A stretch of DNA of 64,000 nt from Rhodanobacter sp. A1T4 (GTDB lineage: Bacteria > Pseudomonadota > Gammaproteobacteria > Xanthomonadales > Rhodanobacteraceae), in assembly GCF_014207185.1 (NCBI RefSeq), contig NZ_JACHCP010000006.1, forward strand, positions 372,001 to 436,000. The letters are read 5' to 3'. The translations under genes were made by a program, and so were the position numbers. Under the pieces are notes generated by a model, which saw only the letters and a list, made by a program, of their open reading frames with translations, was not told the DNA's origin and ran no database searches. Numbering within the stretch: the stretch's first letter is position 1; every line of letters begins with the position of its first letter. This document shows, one piece after another, positions 43,703 through 52,299 of the stretch.

Positions 43703-44116
43703 ATGAAATTGATTACCTACCTGTTTTTCGATGGCCAATGCGAGGCGGCGTTCAAGTTCTACGAGCAGTGTCTGGGAGGCACGATGGACAGGATCGTGCG
43801 GGCGAGCGAGGCACCCGGCTGCGACGCGATGCCGGCCGAATGGCGCGACAGAATCATGCATGCCCATCTGATCTTCGGTGATCAACAGCTGATGGGCAGT
43901 GACTGGATAGCTGATCAGCCGTTCGGACAAGCCAAGGGTTTCTCCGTATCGCTCAATGTCGATACCGTCGCCGAGGCCGAGCGCGTGTTCGCAGCGCTGA
44001 CGGAAGGTGGCGAGATACGGATGCCAATGGAAAAGACCTTTTTTGCCGTCCGGTTCGGCATGCTGGTCGACCGCTTCGGTACGCCCTGGATGGTCAACTG
44101 CGAAAAGGACGGCTGA
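43703..44116 (+). CDS. PhnB-like VOC family protein
   Basis: A 137-residue protein of the PhnB/DUF1428-like VOC group: ITYLFFDGQCEAAFKFYEQ at the start, MHAHLIFGDQQLMGSD in the middle and FGMLVDRFGTPWMVN at the end. Proteins of this type recur beside DGPF proteins and ECF sigma factors. Its activity is unknown. GAGGAGA precedes the chosen ATG by five bases. It is 24 bases upstream of the DUF899 gene. Confidence 0.92.
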   Translation: MKLITYLFFDGQCEAAFKFYEQCLGGTMDRIVRASEAPGCDAMPAEWRDRIMHAHLIFGDQQLMGSDWIADQPFGQAKGFSVSLNVDTVAEAERVFAALTEGGEIRMPMEKTFFAVRFGMLVDRFGTPWMVNCEKDG

Positions 44117-44140
44117 GCCGTTGCAAACCGGAGTACACGC

Positions 44141-44824
44141 ATGAATCTTCCTCCCATCGTGTCGAAAGACGAATGGCTGATCGCACACGCGCGGCTATTG
44201 ACGAAAGAGAAGCAAGCGACCCGCGCACGGGATGCATTGGCTGCGGAGCGGCGTCGTCAGCCGATGGTTCGTATCGACAAGGACTATCGGTTCCACACGC
44301 CCGAAGGCGAAGCTTCTCTATTGGGCCTGTTCGAGGGCCGCCGCCAATTGATCCTCTATCACTTCATGTTTGCGCCGGGCGTGCACGGCTGGCCGAACGC
44401 CGGTTGCCCGGGTTGTTCGATGTTCGTCGATAACCTGGGGCAATCCGCGCACCTGCATGCCCGCGAGACTTCAATGGTGTTGGTGTCACGCGCACCGCTG
44501 GCAAATCTGCAGGCTTACCGTCAACGCATGGGCTGGACGGTGCCCTGGTATTCGTCGATCGACAGCGATTTCAACACCGACTTCGGGGTCACTTCCGATC
44601 AAGGCGAAGCATTCGGCCTTAGCGTGTTTCTGCGAGATGGCACGGATGTCTTTCGCACCTATTTCACTACCGGGCGCGGCGTTGAAGCGCTCGGCAGCCA
44701 CTGGACGCTGCTCGATCTGACTCCGCTGGGCCGCCAGGAGGATTGGGAAAATTCACCCAGCGGCCATCCGCAAACCGCGCCCTACCTATGGTGGCGCCGA
44801 CATGACGAGTACGACGACGTATAG
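44141..44824 (+). CDS. DUF899 thioredoxin-like protein
   Basis: A 227-residue protein matching DUF899 from end to end (IVSKDEWLIAHARLLTKEK, VRIDKDYRFHTPEG, LILYHFMFAP, GCPGCSMFVDN, WTLLDLTPLGRQE). The thioredoxin-like fold has a CxxC here (CPGC), so a redox role is possible. Members are frequently found with ECF sigma factors and DGPF proteins, as here. It lies in the middle of a likely operon. Confidence 0.92.
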   Translation: MNLPPIVSKDEWLIAHARLLTKEKQATRARDALAAERRRQPMVRIDKDYRFHTPEGEASLLGLFEGRRQLILYHFMFAPGVHGWPNAGCPGCSMFVDNLGQSAHLHARETSMVLVSRAPLANLQAYRQRMGWTVPWYSSIDSDFNTDFGVTSDQGEAFGLSVFLRDGTDVFRTYFTTGRGVEALGSHWTLLDLTPLGRQEDWENSPSGHPQTAPYLWWRRHDEYDDV

Positions 44825-44908
44825 ACGACTTCACAGCAAGGAAGGCTGCAAGTCACAGTTGGTTCGAGAGCAGGATTCGAGGCACGGTCCAACACGGGAG
44901 GCACGACG

Positions 44909-45322
44909 ATGCGATTCATGGTGATGGTGAGGGCTACGGCGGACTCAGAAGCAGGCACGATGCCCAGTGAGCAGCGGCTGGCCGAAATGGGCCGTTTCAA
45001 CGAGGAGCTGGTCAAGGCCGGTGTGATGCTGGCCGCCGAGGGACTGCAGTCCAGCTCTAAGGGTGTACGGGTCGTTTTTTCCGGTGCCAGACGCACCGTG
45101 GTCGATGGTCCGTTTGCCGAAACCAAGGAGCTGATCGCCGGCTTCTGGTTGTGGCAGGTGCGCTCGCGGGAAGAGGCGATCGAATGGGTCAAGCGCTGCC
45201 CCAATCCGTTCGACGGGGAATCCGAAATCGAGATTCGTCAGGTGTTCGAGGCGGAGGATTTCGGTGAGGCATTGACGCCAGAACTACGCGAGCAGGAGCG
45301 GCGGCTGCGTTCGAGATCGTGA
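44909..45322 (+). CDS. DGPF/YciI family protein
   Basis: A 137-residue YCII-related protein. It has the VDGPFAETKE motif that names the DGPF group (residues about 70-79) and the usual MRFMVMVRA start. These ferredoxin-like-fold proteins accompany ECF42 sigma factors and may take part in signalling or detoxification, but their biochemical role is not known. The sigma factor gene follows after 59 bases. Confidence 0.93.
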   Translation: MRFMVMVRATADSEAGTMPSEQRLAEMGRFNEELVKAGVMLAAEGLQSSSKGVRVVFSGARRTVVDGPFAETKELIAGFWLWQVRSREEAIEWVKRCPNPFDGESEIEIRQVFEAEDFGEALTPELREQERRLRSRS

Positions 45323-45326
45323 GTCC

Positions 45327-45344
45327 GTGTCGCATTTCCGACAC
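45327..45344. repeat. Inverted repeat upstream of the sigma factor gene
   Basis: GTGTCG and CGACAC separated by six bases, 38 bases before the sigma factor start. The left arm resembles the TGTCGA-type -35 of ECF42 promoters (TGTCGC here). It may be a binding site, a weak promoter or chance. Confidence 0.3.
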
Positions 45345-45381
45345 TTGCATCGGTCAGTCGGCAATGGTTTGATCGGCGGCT

Positions 45382-46638
45382 ATGACGTCGACCGATCTTC
45401 AGCGCCGCATCGAGGCGCTCTGGCGCATCGAATCACCGCGATTGATCGCGGTGCTGGCACGGATGCTGCGCGATGTCGGCGTGGCCGAGGAACTGGCGCA
45501 GGATGCTCTGGTGGCTGCGATGGAATCCTGGCGGCAAACCGGTGTTCCGGACAACCCGGCGGCGTGGCTGACAACCACCGCCAAACGCCGTGCCATCGAT
45601 CATCTGCGCCGCCAGAAGCTGCTGGAACGCAAGCATGTGCAGCTCGGCTACGAACTGGAGTCCGAACAGGAGCAGCGCACGGCCGACATCGAGGATGCCA
45701 TGGATGACGAGATCGGCGACGACCTGCTGCGCCTGATGTTCGTGGCCTGCCATCCGGTGCTCTCCACCGATGCGCGCGTGGCATTGACCCTGCGCCTGCT
45801 CGGCGGACTCACGACCAGCGAGATCGCCCGCGCATTCCTGCAGCCGGAGCCGACCATCGCCCAGCGTATCGTGCGCGCCAAACGTCAGCTGGCTGAAAAG
45901 AAGGTGGCGTTCGAGGTGCCAAGAGCCGCCGAATTGGGCGAACGCCTGGCATCGGTGCTGGAAGTCATCTATCTGATTTTCAATGAGGGTTACACAGCGA
46001 CTGCCGGTGACGACTGGATGCGTCCTGGCCTGTGCGAGGACGCCTTGCGCCTGGGCCGTGTGCTGGCCGCACTGATGCCGGCTGAGGCTGAAGTCCATGG
46101 GTTGGTGGCATTGATGGAAATCCAGGCATCGCGTGCACGAGCCCGCATCGACGCTGGAGGGAATCCGGTGCTGCTGCTGGAGCAGAACCGTTCGCTTTGG
46201 GATCGCCTACTGATCCAGCGCGGTTTCGATGCGTTGGGTCGCGCGATAAAAGTCGGTCCCGTCGGTCCATATACCCTGCAGGCAATGATCGCTGCCTGCC
46301 ATGCACGTGCCCTGGCCGCCGAGCTAACCGACTGGCCGCGCATCGCCCAGCTATATGCGACGCTGTCGCAGCTGACGCCGTCACCGGTCATCGAATTGAA
46401 CCGTGCCGTAGCGGTATCGATGGCGTTCGGCGCCCAGGCGGGGCTGGACTTGGTCGATGCGCTGGTCAAGGCGTCTGCGCTGGATAACTACCATCTGTTG
46501 CCCAGCGTACGTGGTGACCTGCTGAGCCGACTGGGGCGCGTGGACGAGGCTCGTGATGAATTCCTGCGGGCTGCCGCGCTCGCCAGCAATGCCTGCGAGC
46601 ACGGACTGCTGCTGAAGCGCGCCGCCGCCTGTGGTTGA
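45382..46638 (+). CDS. ECF42-type RNA polymerase sigma factor with C-terminal TPR extension
   Basis: A 418-residue sigma factor, more than twice the usual ECF length. Region 2 is at about residues 10-80 (AEELAQDALVAAMESWRQ), region 4 at about 120-175 (LRLLGGLTTSEIARAFLQPEPTIAQRIVRAKRQ). A C-terminal extension of about 230 residues with TPR-like helices (ALMEIQASRARARIDAGG, LYATLSQLTPSPVIELNRAVAV) is the mark of the ECF42 group. There is no anti-sigma gene beside it; in ECF42 the extension is thought to control activity. It lies between two DGPF genes and probably activates the whole run from 43019 to 47088. Confidence 0.94.
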   Translation: MTSTDLQRRIEALWRIESPRLIAVLARMLRDVGVAEELAQDALVAAMESWRQTGVPDNPAAWLTTTAKRRAIDHLRRQKLLERKHVQLGYELESEQEQRTADIEDAMDDEIGDDLLRLMFVACHPVLSTDARVALTLRLLGGLTTSEIARAFLQPEPTIAQRIVRAKRQLAEKKVAFEVPRAAELGERLASVLEVIYLIFNEGYTATAGDDWMRPGLCEDALRLGRVLAALMPAEAEVHGLVALMEIQASRARARIDAGGNPVLLLEQNRSLWDRLLIQRGFDALGRAIKVGPVGPYTLQAMIAACHARALAAELTDWPRIAQLYATLSQLTPSPVIELNRAVAVSMAFGAQAGLDLVDALVKASALDNYHLLPSVRGDLLSRLGRVDEARDEFLRAAALASNACEHGLLLKRAAACG

Positions 46639-46668
46639 TCGGTGGGGCTATCGCGAATGGATCTATGC

Positions 46669-46693
46669 TGTCGACGACTTTGCCATTACCGTC
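46669..46693 (+). promoter_or_regulatory. Candidate ECF42-type promoter upstream of the second DGPF gene
   Basis: TGTCGA (46669-46674), 15-bp spacer, CGTC (46690-46693), followed by an AAGGAG ribosome site and the ATG at 46732. It shares the TGTCGA...CGTCAT pattern with the site upstream of the GST gene, though the spacer is two bases shorter. Confidence 0.38.
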
Positions 46694-46731
46694 ATCGACC
46701 CGATCCGACCAAATTATCGAAGGAGCATTTC

Positions 46732-47088
46732 ATGGCTTACTTGTTGCTGATCGTCGAACCCCGCGGCCAGCGTGAAGCTCGTACGCCCGATGAGGGTCGC
46801 CAGGCTTACGCGCAAATGGTGGCGTTCGGTGAGAGCTTGAAGGAGCGTGGCCTGCTGACGGCGAGCCATTCGCTGCTCCCCGATGTTCACGGCGTGCGCG
46901 TACAGCAACGCGAAGGCAAAAGCGTGCTGAAGGACGGCCCGTTTGCAGAGGCCAAGGAAATGGTCGGCGGTTTCTTTCTGCTGGATTGCACAAGCAGGGA
47001 CGAAGCGATAGCTGCTGCTGCCGAGTGCCCGGCGGCGGCGTGGGCCACCGTCGAAGTGCGCGAGACGGGCCCTTGTTTCGTGAGTTGA
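46732..47088 (+). CDS. DGPF/YciI family protein
   Basis: A 118-residue YCII-related protein with the motif KDGPFAEAKEMVGGFFLL (residues about 65-82). It is a second member of the family in this cluster, more divergent from the one at 44909-45322 than a recent duplicate would be. AAGGAGC precedes the ATG by five bases. It is the last gene of the sigma factor cluster and has its own candidate promoter. Confidence 0.93.
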   Translation: MAYLLLIVEPRGQREARTPDEGRQAYAQMVAFGESLKERGLLTASHSLLPDVHGVRVQQREGKSVLKDGPFAEAKEMVGGFFLLDCTSRDEAIAAAAECPAAAWATVEVRETGPCFVS

Positions 47089-47201
47089 CGCCGAACGCCC
47101 CATGGCTTGGAAGTGCTGCATGAGGCAACCCTAGGCGATATTCGATGTCCGAACTTGCCACGACGTACAATGTCACGCCTATTCAGCGTTGAAGCCTTTA
47201 C

Positions 47202-48272
47202 GTGACAGCTATCGGTGTTTTCGCAGCGCCGCCCGATGCGGCGCTGGATGCCTTGTTCGTACCACTTGATACGGGAGAATTGCGCCTGCCGGCGGACGGT
47301 CGCGTGCTTTTTCTGCGCGCGCGTGCGGGCCTGCGTTTGCGCGAAAAGGCATCGAAAAGCTGGCTATGCGAGCAGAGCTTCATGCCGTTCGCGGATGAGC
47401 TCGGTCGAAATGGCTTTAGCGTAGGTGAGCCGGGTGAGAGCGAAACGTTTTCGCTGATCGTGCTATTGCCGCCGCGTCAGCGCGAGGAGGCGCGAGCCTT
47501 GTTTGCGCGCGCGTTGCGGCATCTGGCGCCGGGTGGGACAGTGCTTGCCAGCATGCCGAATACGGAAGGGGCGAAGTCGGGTGAGGCGGATCTGGCGAAA
47601 CTGGCCGGTGCTGTGCAGCATCTGTCGAAGCATAAATGTCGCGTGTTCTGGAGCACGCCAAGCGTGACGGACATCGATCAGTTATTGCTGGGCGAGTGGC
47701 TGTTGCTGGACGCGCCGCGAGAAATCATGGATGGCTATATCAGCAGGCCTGGTCTGTTTGCGTGGAATCGCATCGACCGCGCGTCAGCGCTGCTGGCGGC
47801 GCATTTGCCGGCGGATCTACATGGTCGTGTAGCCGATCTCGGCGCCGGTTATGGTTACCTCGCCACGCAGGTAATCGCGCGCTGTCCCAAAGTATCCGCG
47901 ATTGATCTCTACGAAGCCGAGGCGCGTGCATTGGAATCGGCGCAGATCAATCTGGACAATGCGCGTAACAGCAGCGGTCGAGCCGTGGAGGCTTCGGTGC
48001 ACTGGCATGATGTGACACGCGGGCTGCCGCAAAAATATGATGCCATCGTCAGCAATCCGCCATTCCATCAGGGGCGTGCGGATTTGCCCGCGTTGGGTCA
48101 GGCATTCATCGTCAGCGCGGCCGATGCGCTGCTACCGGACGGTTGCCTGTGGCTGGTGGCGAATCGGCATCTGCCTTACGAGGCGTTGCTGATGAAGCGT
48201 TTCCGCGAGGTGCATGCGGTGACGATGCAGGATGGTTTCAAAGTGATCGAAGCTCGCGGAGTGCGTGGATGA
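47202..48272 (+). CDS. rsmC: 16S rRNA (guanine1207-N2)-methyltransferase RsmC-like
   Basis: A 356-residue protein with two methyltransferase-like halves, as in RsmC: a degenerate N-terminal copy and an active C-terminal copy with the SAM loop VADLGAGYGYLA and the catalytic NPPF motif (VSNPPFHQG). Enzymes of this type methylate N2 of guanine in small-subunit rRNA. The start is GTG at 47202. Its stop overlaps the rsuA start (ATGA), so two rRNA modification enzymes are co-translated. Confidence 0.88.
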   Translation: MTAIGVFAAPPDAALDALFVPLDTGELRLPADGRVLFLRARAGLRLREKASKSWLCEQSFMPFADELGRNGFSVGEPGESETFSLIVLLPPRQREEARALFARALRHLAPGGTVLASMPNTEGAKSGEADLAKLAGAVQHLSKHKCRVFWSTPSVTDIDQLLLGEWLLLDAPREIMDGYISRPGLFAWNRIDRASALLAAHLPADLHGRVADLGAGYGYLATQVIARCPKVSAIDLYEAEARALESAQINLDNARNSSGRAVEASVHWHDVTRGLPQKYDAIVSNPPFHQGRADLPALGQAFIVSAADALLPDGCLWLVANRHLPYEALLMKRFREVHAVTMQDGFKVIEARGVRG

Positions 48273-48973
48273 AACTGGTCAAACTGATTGCAAACCTGGG
48301 CTACGGCAGCCGCAAGGATGTCTCGCAGATGTTCCGCGCCGGGCGCATTACCGATCTCGAAGGTGAAGTGCTGTATGCCGATGACGTGGTCGCGCACGAA
48401 ACCATTCGCATTGACGACGAGCCGATCGATCCGCCGGTTGGCCTGGTGCTGATGATGAACAAGCCGTTGGGCGTGACTTGCTCGCGCAAAGACCCGGGCC
48501 GCGTGGTCTACGACTTGCTACCGCCGCGCTACAGCGTGCGTACGCCGGCGTTATCCAGCGTGGGACGGCTCGATCGCGATACCAGTGGCTTGCTGTTGTT
48601 TACCGACGATGGTGCGTTGCTGCACCGGATCATCTCCCCCAAAGCACAAGTAGCCAAGGTCTACGAGGCCACGCTGGCGCAGGATCTGCGCGGCGATGAG
48701 GGCGAATTGTTCGCCAGCGGTACGCTGATGCTGGAGTCGGAAAAGGAGCCGCTGGCGCCAGCCGTGCTCGAAGTGCTTGCGCCGCGCCATGCGCGACTGA
48801 CCGTTACCGAGGGGCGCTATCACCAGGCACGACGAATGTTTGCCGCGGCAGGCAACCATGTGGAAACATTGCGGCGTGTTTCGGTGGGTGGACTCACCCT
48901 GGGTGAGTTGCCGCTCGGCGAATGGCGAGCAATGGACGCTGGCGAAGTCGCGCGGATTTTCGATACCGATTGA
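48269..48973 (+). CDS. rsuA: 16S rRNA pseudouridine synthase RsuA-like
   Basis: A 234-residue enzyme with an N-terminal S4 domain (LVKLIANLGYGSRKDVSQMF) and the catalytic motif GRLDRDTSGLLL with Asp102. The pattern PLGVTCSRKDP and the short length fit RsuA, which makes pseudouridine 516 in 16S rRNA. It overlaps rsmC by four bases. It also serves as an internal reference showing what the catalytically altered protein at 26082-26804 lacks. Confidence 0.9.
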   Translation: MKLVKLIANLGYGSRKDVSQMFRAGRITDLEGEVLYADDVVAHETIRIDDEPIDPPVGLVLMMNKPLGVTCSRKDPGRVVYDLLPPRYSVRTPALSSVGRLDRDTSGLLLFTDDGALLHRIISPKAQVAKVYEATLAQDLRGDEGELFASGTLMLESEKEPLAPAVLEVLAPRHARLTVTEGRYHQARRMFAAAGNHVETLRRVSVGGLTLGELPLGEWRAMDAGEVARIFDTD

Positions 48974-49016
48974 TTCGTTGGTAATAACGAACGAGGAATC
49001 TTCATCAGATCAGTCG

Positions 49017-49349
49017 TCAGATCAGATTGACCTGCGTCGGAATCGACTCGCCATACCACTTTTGCCGCTCGTCCTGGCAGCTCGGGCTGCCCATCGCGTA
49101 CTTGCGACAGATGGAGGGTCGCTCGTCGTAGATGGTGCAACGGGAGGTGTTGGGATCAACCGCCGCGCACCAACCATCCTCACCCTTGGCCAACGTTTCC
49201 ATGCCGCGCAGATCGCGGTGGATCAACCATTCGGGCACGTGATCGTCGGGCATCAGTACGACCGTCAGGCGACAGCAGATGGCTTCACATGACGTGCAGC
49301 GAATGCTGGGGTCGATGCTTTCCGCGTAGGGATTGGGGAGATTTTTCAC
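49017..49349 (-). CDS. YkgJ family cysteine cluster protein
   Basis: A 110-residue protein with the YkgJ-type cysteine pattern: CTSCEAICC near the N-terminus, then WCAAVDPNTSRCTIYDERPSIC split around two further cysteines, and a final Cys in PSCQD. The eight or so conserved cysteines are expected to bind a zinc or iron-sulfur centre. The cellular role is unknown. The start is a GTG at 49349; the ribosome site is weak. It is convergent with rsuA. Confidence 0.88.
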   Translation of the reverse strand: MKNLPNPYAESIDPSIRCTSCEAICCRLTVVLMPDDHVPEWLIHRDLRGMETLAKGEDGWCAAVDPNTSRCTIYDERPSICRKYAMGSPSCQDERQKWYGESIPTQVNLI

Positions 49350-49410
49350 TCGTCAGCATGACAGCATCGATGGCGATGCACCTGAACCGGGAGAATTCAG
49401 TCGCGCGCCG

Positions 49411-50001
49411 TCACCCGGCGTTATCGCGCCACAGCGCCTGCCAGCCATCGGTGCCCAGGCGCTGCAGTGTGTCCATGTTGCGGCGATAAATGGCATCGGT
49501 ATCGGTCATTGCTTTCATCGCACGCTCCACGCTGGCTTCGCGCAGCAGGTGCAGGGTGGGGTAGGGCGAGCGGTTGCTGAAATTCTCGATATCGTCAGGT
49601 GCACTCTCGGCAAACTGGTAATGCGGATGAAAACTGGCGACCTGCAGCGCGCCTTCCAGACCCAGCGTTTCCACCGCTGCGTCGGCACTGTCGAGGAAAT
49701 CGTTGTAGTCGAGAAAATCGCCCAGCACATAGGGGTGAATTAGCAAGGTAGTTTCGCATTCGCTGGCGTCGATGGCGTTCAGGCTTTGCAGTTCTCCCAG
49801 CAGATCGTCCAGCAAGGTGTCGGTATCGCGCGCATGGCTCACGGCGTAGCGAATCTTCTGTTGCACCATTGGCGCCCGTGCGAACGGGCACAGGTTGAGG
49901 CCGACCACCGCACGTTCCACCCAGCGACGCGTGGCATCGATATAGGGTGCATCTTCAGGCTGCAAATCGGCGGTGATGAAAGGGCTGACGGTGTCGTTCA
50001 T
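49411..50001 (-). CDS. DUF1415 domain protein
   Basis: A 196-residue protein of the DUF1415 family: WVERAVVGLNLCPFARAP near residue 30, then ETTLLIHPYVLGDFLDYNDFL, FHPHYQFAES and SPYPTLHLLREASVERA. No activity is established for the family. The start at 50001 is chosen because family similarity begins there; the frame remains open for another 72 codons into the selO promoter region. It is divergent from selO. Confidence 0.9.
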   Translation of the reverse strand: MNDTVSPFITADLQPEDAPYIDATRRWVERAVVGLNLCPFARAPMVQQKIRYAVSHARDTDTLLDDLLGELQSLNAIDASECETTLLIHPYVLGDFLDYNDFLDSADAAVETLGLEGALQVASFHPHYQFAESAPDDIENFSNRSPYPTLHLLREASVERAMKAMTDTDAIYRRNMDTLQRLGTDGWQALWRDNAG

Positions 50002-50115
50002 GTCGTACGGTAGCAACGGAGAAAGTGCGACTATAGCGGTTGCGCCAGCCAGCATCGTTGGCGAGGGCCAACTGCACCCCCATATAAGTGGTTTGACCAT
50101 CCGGGCCAGCACCGC

Positions 50116-51675
50116 ATGCACCAGCCGACTTTCGACAATGCGTTCATCCGCGATTTGCCGGGCGACCCGGAGCAGGGCTCGCGTCGGCGCCAGGTGGAGA
50201 CCGCACTTTATTCGCACGTCGATCCATCGCCGGTAAGCCAGCCACGTGTACTGGCCTATTCACGCGAGATGGCGAACACGCTTGGGTTCAGCGCCGAGGA
50301 TGTTGCCTCGCCGGAATTTGCACAGGTATTCGGCGGTAATGCGCTGCTTGATGGCATGCAGCCGTACGCCGCCAACTACGGTGGTCATCAGTTTGGCAAC
50401 TGGGCCGGGCAGCTGGGTGACGGGCGGGCGATTTCGCTTGGCGAAACGATCAATGCGGCGGGCGAGCGTTGGGAGTTGCAGCTGAAGGGCGCGGGTCTGA
50501 CACCTTACTCGCGCGGCGCGGACGGTCGTGCCGTGCTGCGTTCGTCGGTGCGTGAATTCCTGTGCAGTGAGGCGATGCATCATCTCGGTGTACCGACCAC
50601 ACGCGCGCTGAGTCTGGTCGATACCGGCGAGCAGGTTGTGCGTGACATGTTCTATGACGGCAATGCGGCGCCCGAACGTGGCGCGATCGTCTGCCGCGTG
50701 GCACCGTCGTTCATCCGCTTCGGCAACTTCGAACTGCCCGCCTCACGCGGTGATACCGTGTTGCTCAGGCAGCTGGTGGATTTCACCATTCGCCGCGATT
50801 TTCCCGAGCTGAAGGGCGAAGGCGAGACAATGTACGCGGCGTGGTTTGCGCAAGTGTGCGAGCGTACTGCGCAGATGGTGGCGCACTGGATGCGTGTGGG
50901 CTTTGTGCATGGCGTAATGAACACCGACAACATGTCGATCCTCGGTCTCACCATCGACTACGGCCCGTACGGCTGGGTCGATAATTTCGATGCGGACTGG
51001 ACGCCCAACACCACCGATGCGCAGCGCCGGCGTTATCGCTTCGGTCAGCAGCCCAATGTGGCATGGTGGAATCTCAGCCGGCTGGCCGGCGCGCTGGCGC
51101 CGTTGTTTGCCAGCACCGATCCGCTGCAGGCTGGGCTCGATCATTATGCCGCCGCGTTCGGTATGGCCGATCGCGCCAATATCGCCGCGAAATTCGGACT
51201 GGTCGAATGCCACGATGATGACGTGGCACTCATGCAGTCGCTGCAATCGCTGATGCAACAGGCCGAAGTCGATATGACGTTGTGGTTTCGCGCACTGGCC
51301 GACGTTGATGTCAGCGCTCCGAGCCTCGCGTTGTTCGATGACGCTTTTTATGACGAAGCCAAGAAGCTTGATGCGACGGGAGACCTCAACGACTGGCTGA
51401 GGCGCTACACGTCTCGACTGGCCAGTGATCCGCAATCGACCGGGCAGCGACGCGCAGGCATGAATGCCGCCAACCCCCGCTACGTGCTGCGCAATTACCT
51501 CGCGCAGCAGGCGATCGATCTTGCCGAGCGGGGCGACAACAGCGGCATCGACGAACTGCTTGAGGTGATGCGCCGTCCCTATGATGACCAGCCCGGCCGT
51601 GAGCGTTACGCGCAAAAACGTCCAGACTGGGCTCGGCAAAAAGCCGGCTGCTCAATGCTCTCGTGCAGCTCGTGA
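50116..51675 (+). CDS. selO: Protein adenylyltransferase SelO
   Basis: A 519-residue pseudokinase-fold enzyme that transfers AMP to Ser, Thr or Tyr of proteins. Family hallmarks are all present: [57 protein letters not shown] and [20 protein letters not shown] with the catalytic Asp region. The C-terminus ends SCSS; in many eukaryotic and some bacterial members the penultimate Cys position is selenocysteine, here an ordinary cysteine codon is used. SelO has been linked to redox stress control. A strong hairpin follows at 51714-51736. Confidence 0.95.
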   Translation: MHQPTFDNAFIRDLPGDPEQGSRRRQVETALYSHVDPSPVSQPRVLAYSREMANTLGFSAEDVASPEFAQVFGGNALLDGMQPYAANYGGHQFGNWAGQLGDGRAISLGETINAAGERWELQLKGAGLTPYSRGADGRAVLRSSVREFLCSEAMHHLGVPTTRALSLVDTGEQVVRDMFYDGNAAPERGAIVCRVAPSFIRFGNFELPASRGDTVLLRQLVDFTIRRDFPELKGEGETMYAAWFAQVCERTAQMVAHWMRVGFVHGVMNTDNMSILGLTIDYGPYGWVDNFDADWTPNTTDAQRRRYRFGQQPNVAWWNLSRLAGALAPLFASTDPLQAGLDHYAAAFGMADRANIAAKFGLVECHDDDVALMQSLQSLMQQAEVDMTLWFRALADVDVSAPSLALFDDAFYDEAKKLDATGDLNDWLRRYTSRLASDPQSTGQRRAGMNAANPRYVLRNYLAQQAIDLAERGDNSGIDELLEVMRRPYDDQPGRERYAQKRPDWARQKAGCSMLSCSS

Positions 51676-51713
51676 GCTGATGCACATGGCGTCGGGCAGA
51701 TTTCTGAAACGAC

Positions 51714-51736
51714 AAAGGCCGGCATCGCCGGCCTTT
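51714..51736. terminator. Bidirectional terminator between selO and tRNA-Arg
   Basis: A perfect 10-bp stem, AAAGGCCGGC and GCCGGCCTTT, with a 3-base loop. It stands between the selO stop (51675) and the 3' end of the minus-strand tRNA gene (51749), and so can serve both. Confidence 0.82.
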
Positions 51737-51748
51737 GCATTCAAGCAG

Positions 51749-51825
<77 letters not shown>

Positions 51826-51970
51826 AGCGGCGAGATTTTCGCATGGATCCGGTCGTGGCGCGATTTCGTCGTACTGGCCAGCCGCGTCTTAACTGCCGAA
51901 TTAGGGATGTTTGTATACCGGGTGATCCAACTTACTATGACATATTGTATCTGGCTCAAGAGCCCAAGCC

Positions 51971-52270
51971 ATGAATCAACCCAGAGTTGCTGTATTGACG
52001 GGGTTCGCAGCGAAACAAAGGATGACGCCTATCGCGCAGGTCATCGGCCTGGTCTTTGTGGTTGGCTCTGCAGCGCTGGGCATTCCTTTGGTAAGTGAGT
52101 GCCTGCATACCAGTTTGGTGCCGCGCTTTCCCACAGTCATTTTGGCTACGGGCGTCATGTTGCTGGGCATGCTCAGCTTCGTGACTGGCTTAGTATTGGA
52201 TACGGTGACCCGAGGTCGGCGTGAGATGAAGATGTTGGCCTATCTGAGTTATCCGTTTTACGAAGGTTGA
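51971..52270 (+). pseudogene. C-terminal remnant of a GtrB-type glycosyltransferase (or small membrane protein)
   Basis: A 99-residue protein with two hydrophobic helices. Its last 30 residues (GLVLDTVTRGRREMKMLAY) look like the C-terminal tail of membrane-bound GT2 polyprenyl-phosphate glycosyltransferases of the GtrB/DPM1 type, in which two helices are followed by LDTVTRGRRE. The catalytic GT2 domain is absent upstream, where only about 145 bases separate it from the tRNA. It is therefore probably a remnant, though expression as a small membrane protein is possible. The adjacent YfhO-type gene would be a natural partner for such a transferase. Confidence 0.55.
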
Positions 52271-52299
52271 AGCCAACATCGAGCCAATCAAGGATTTGA

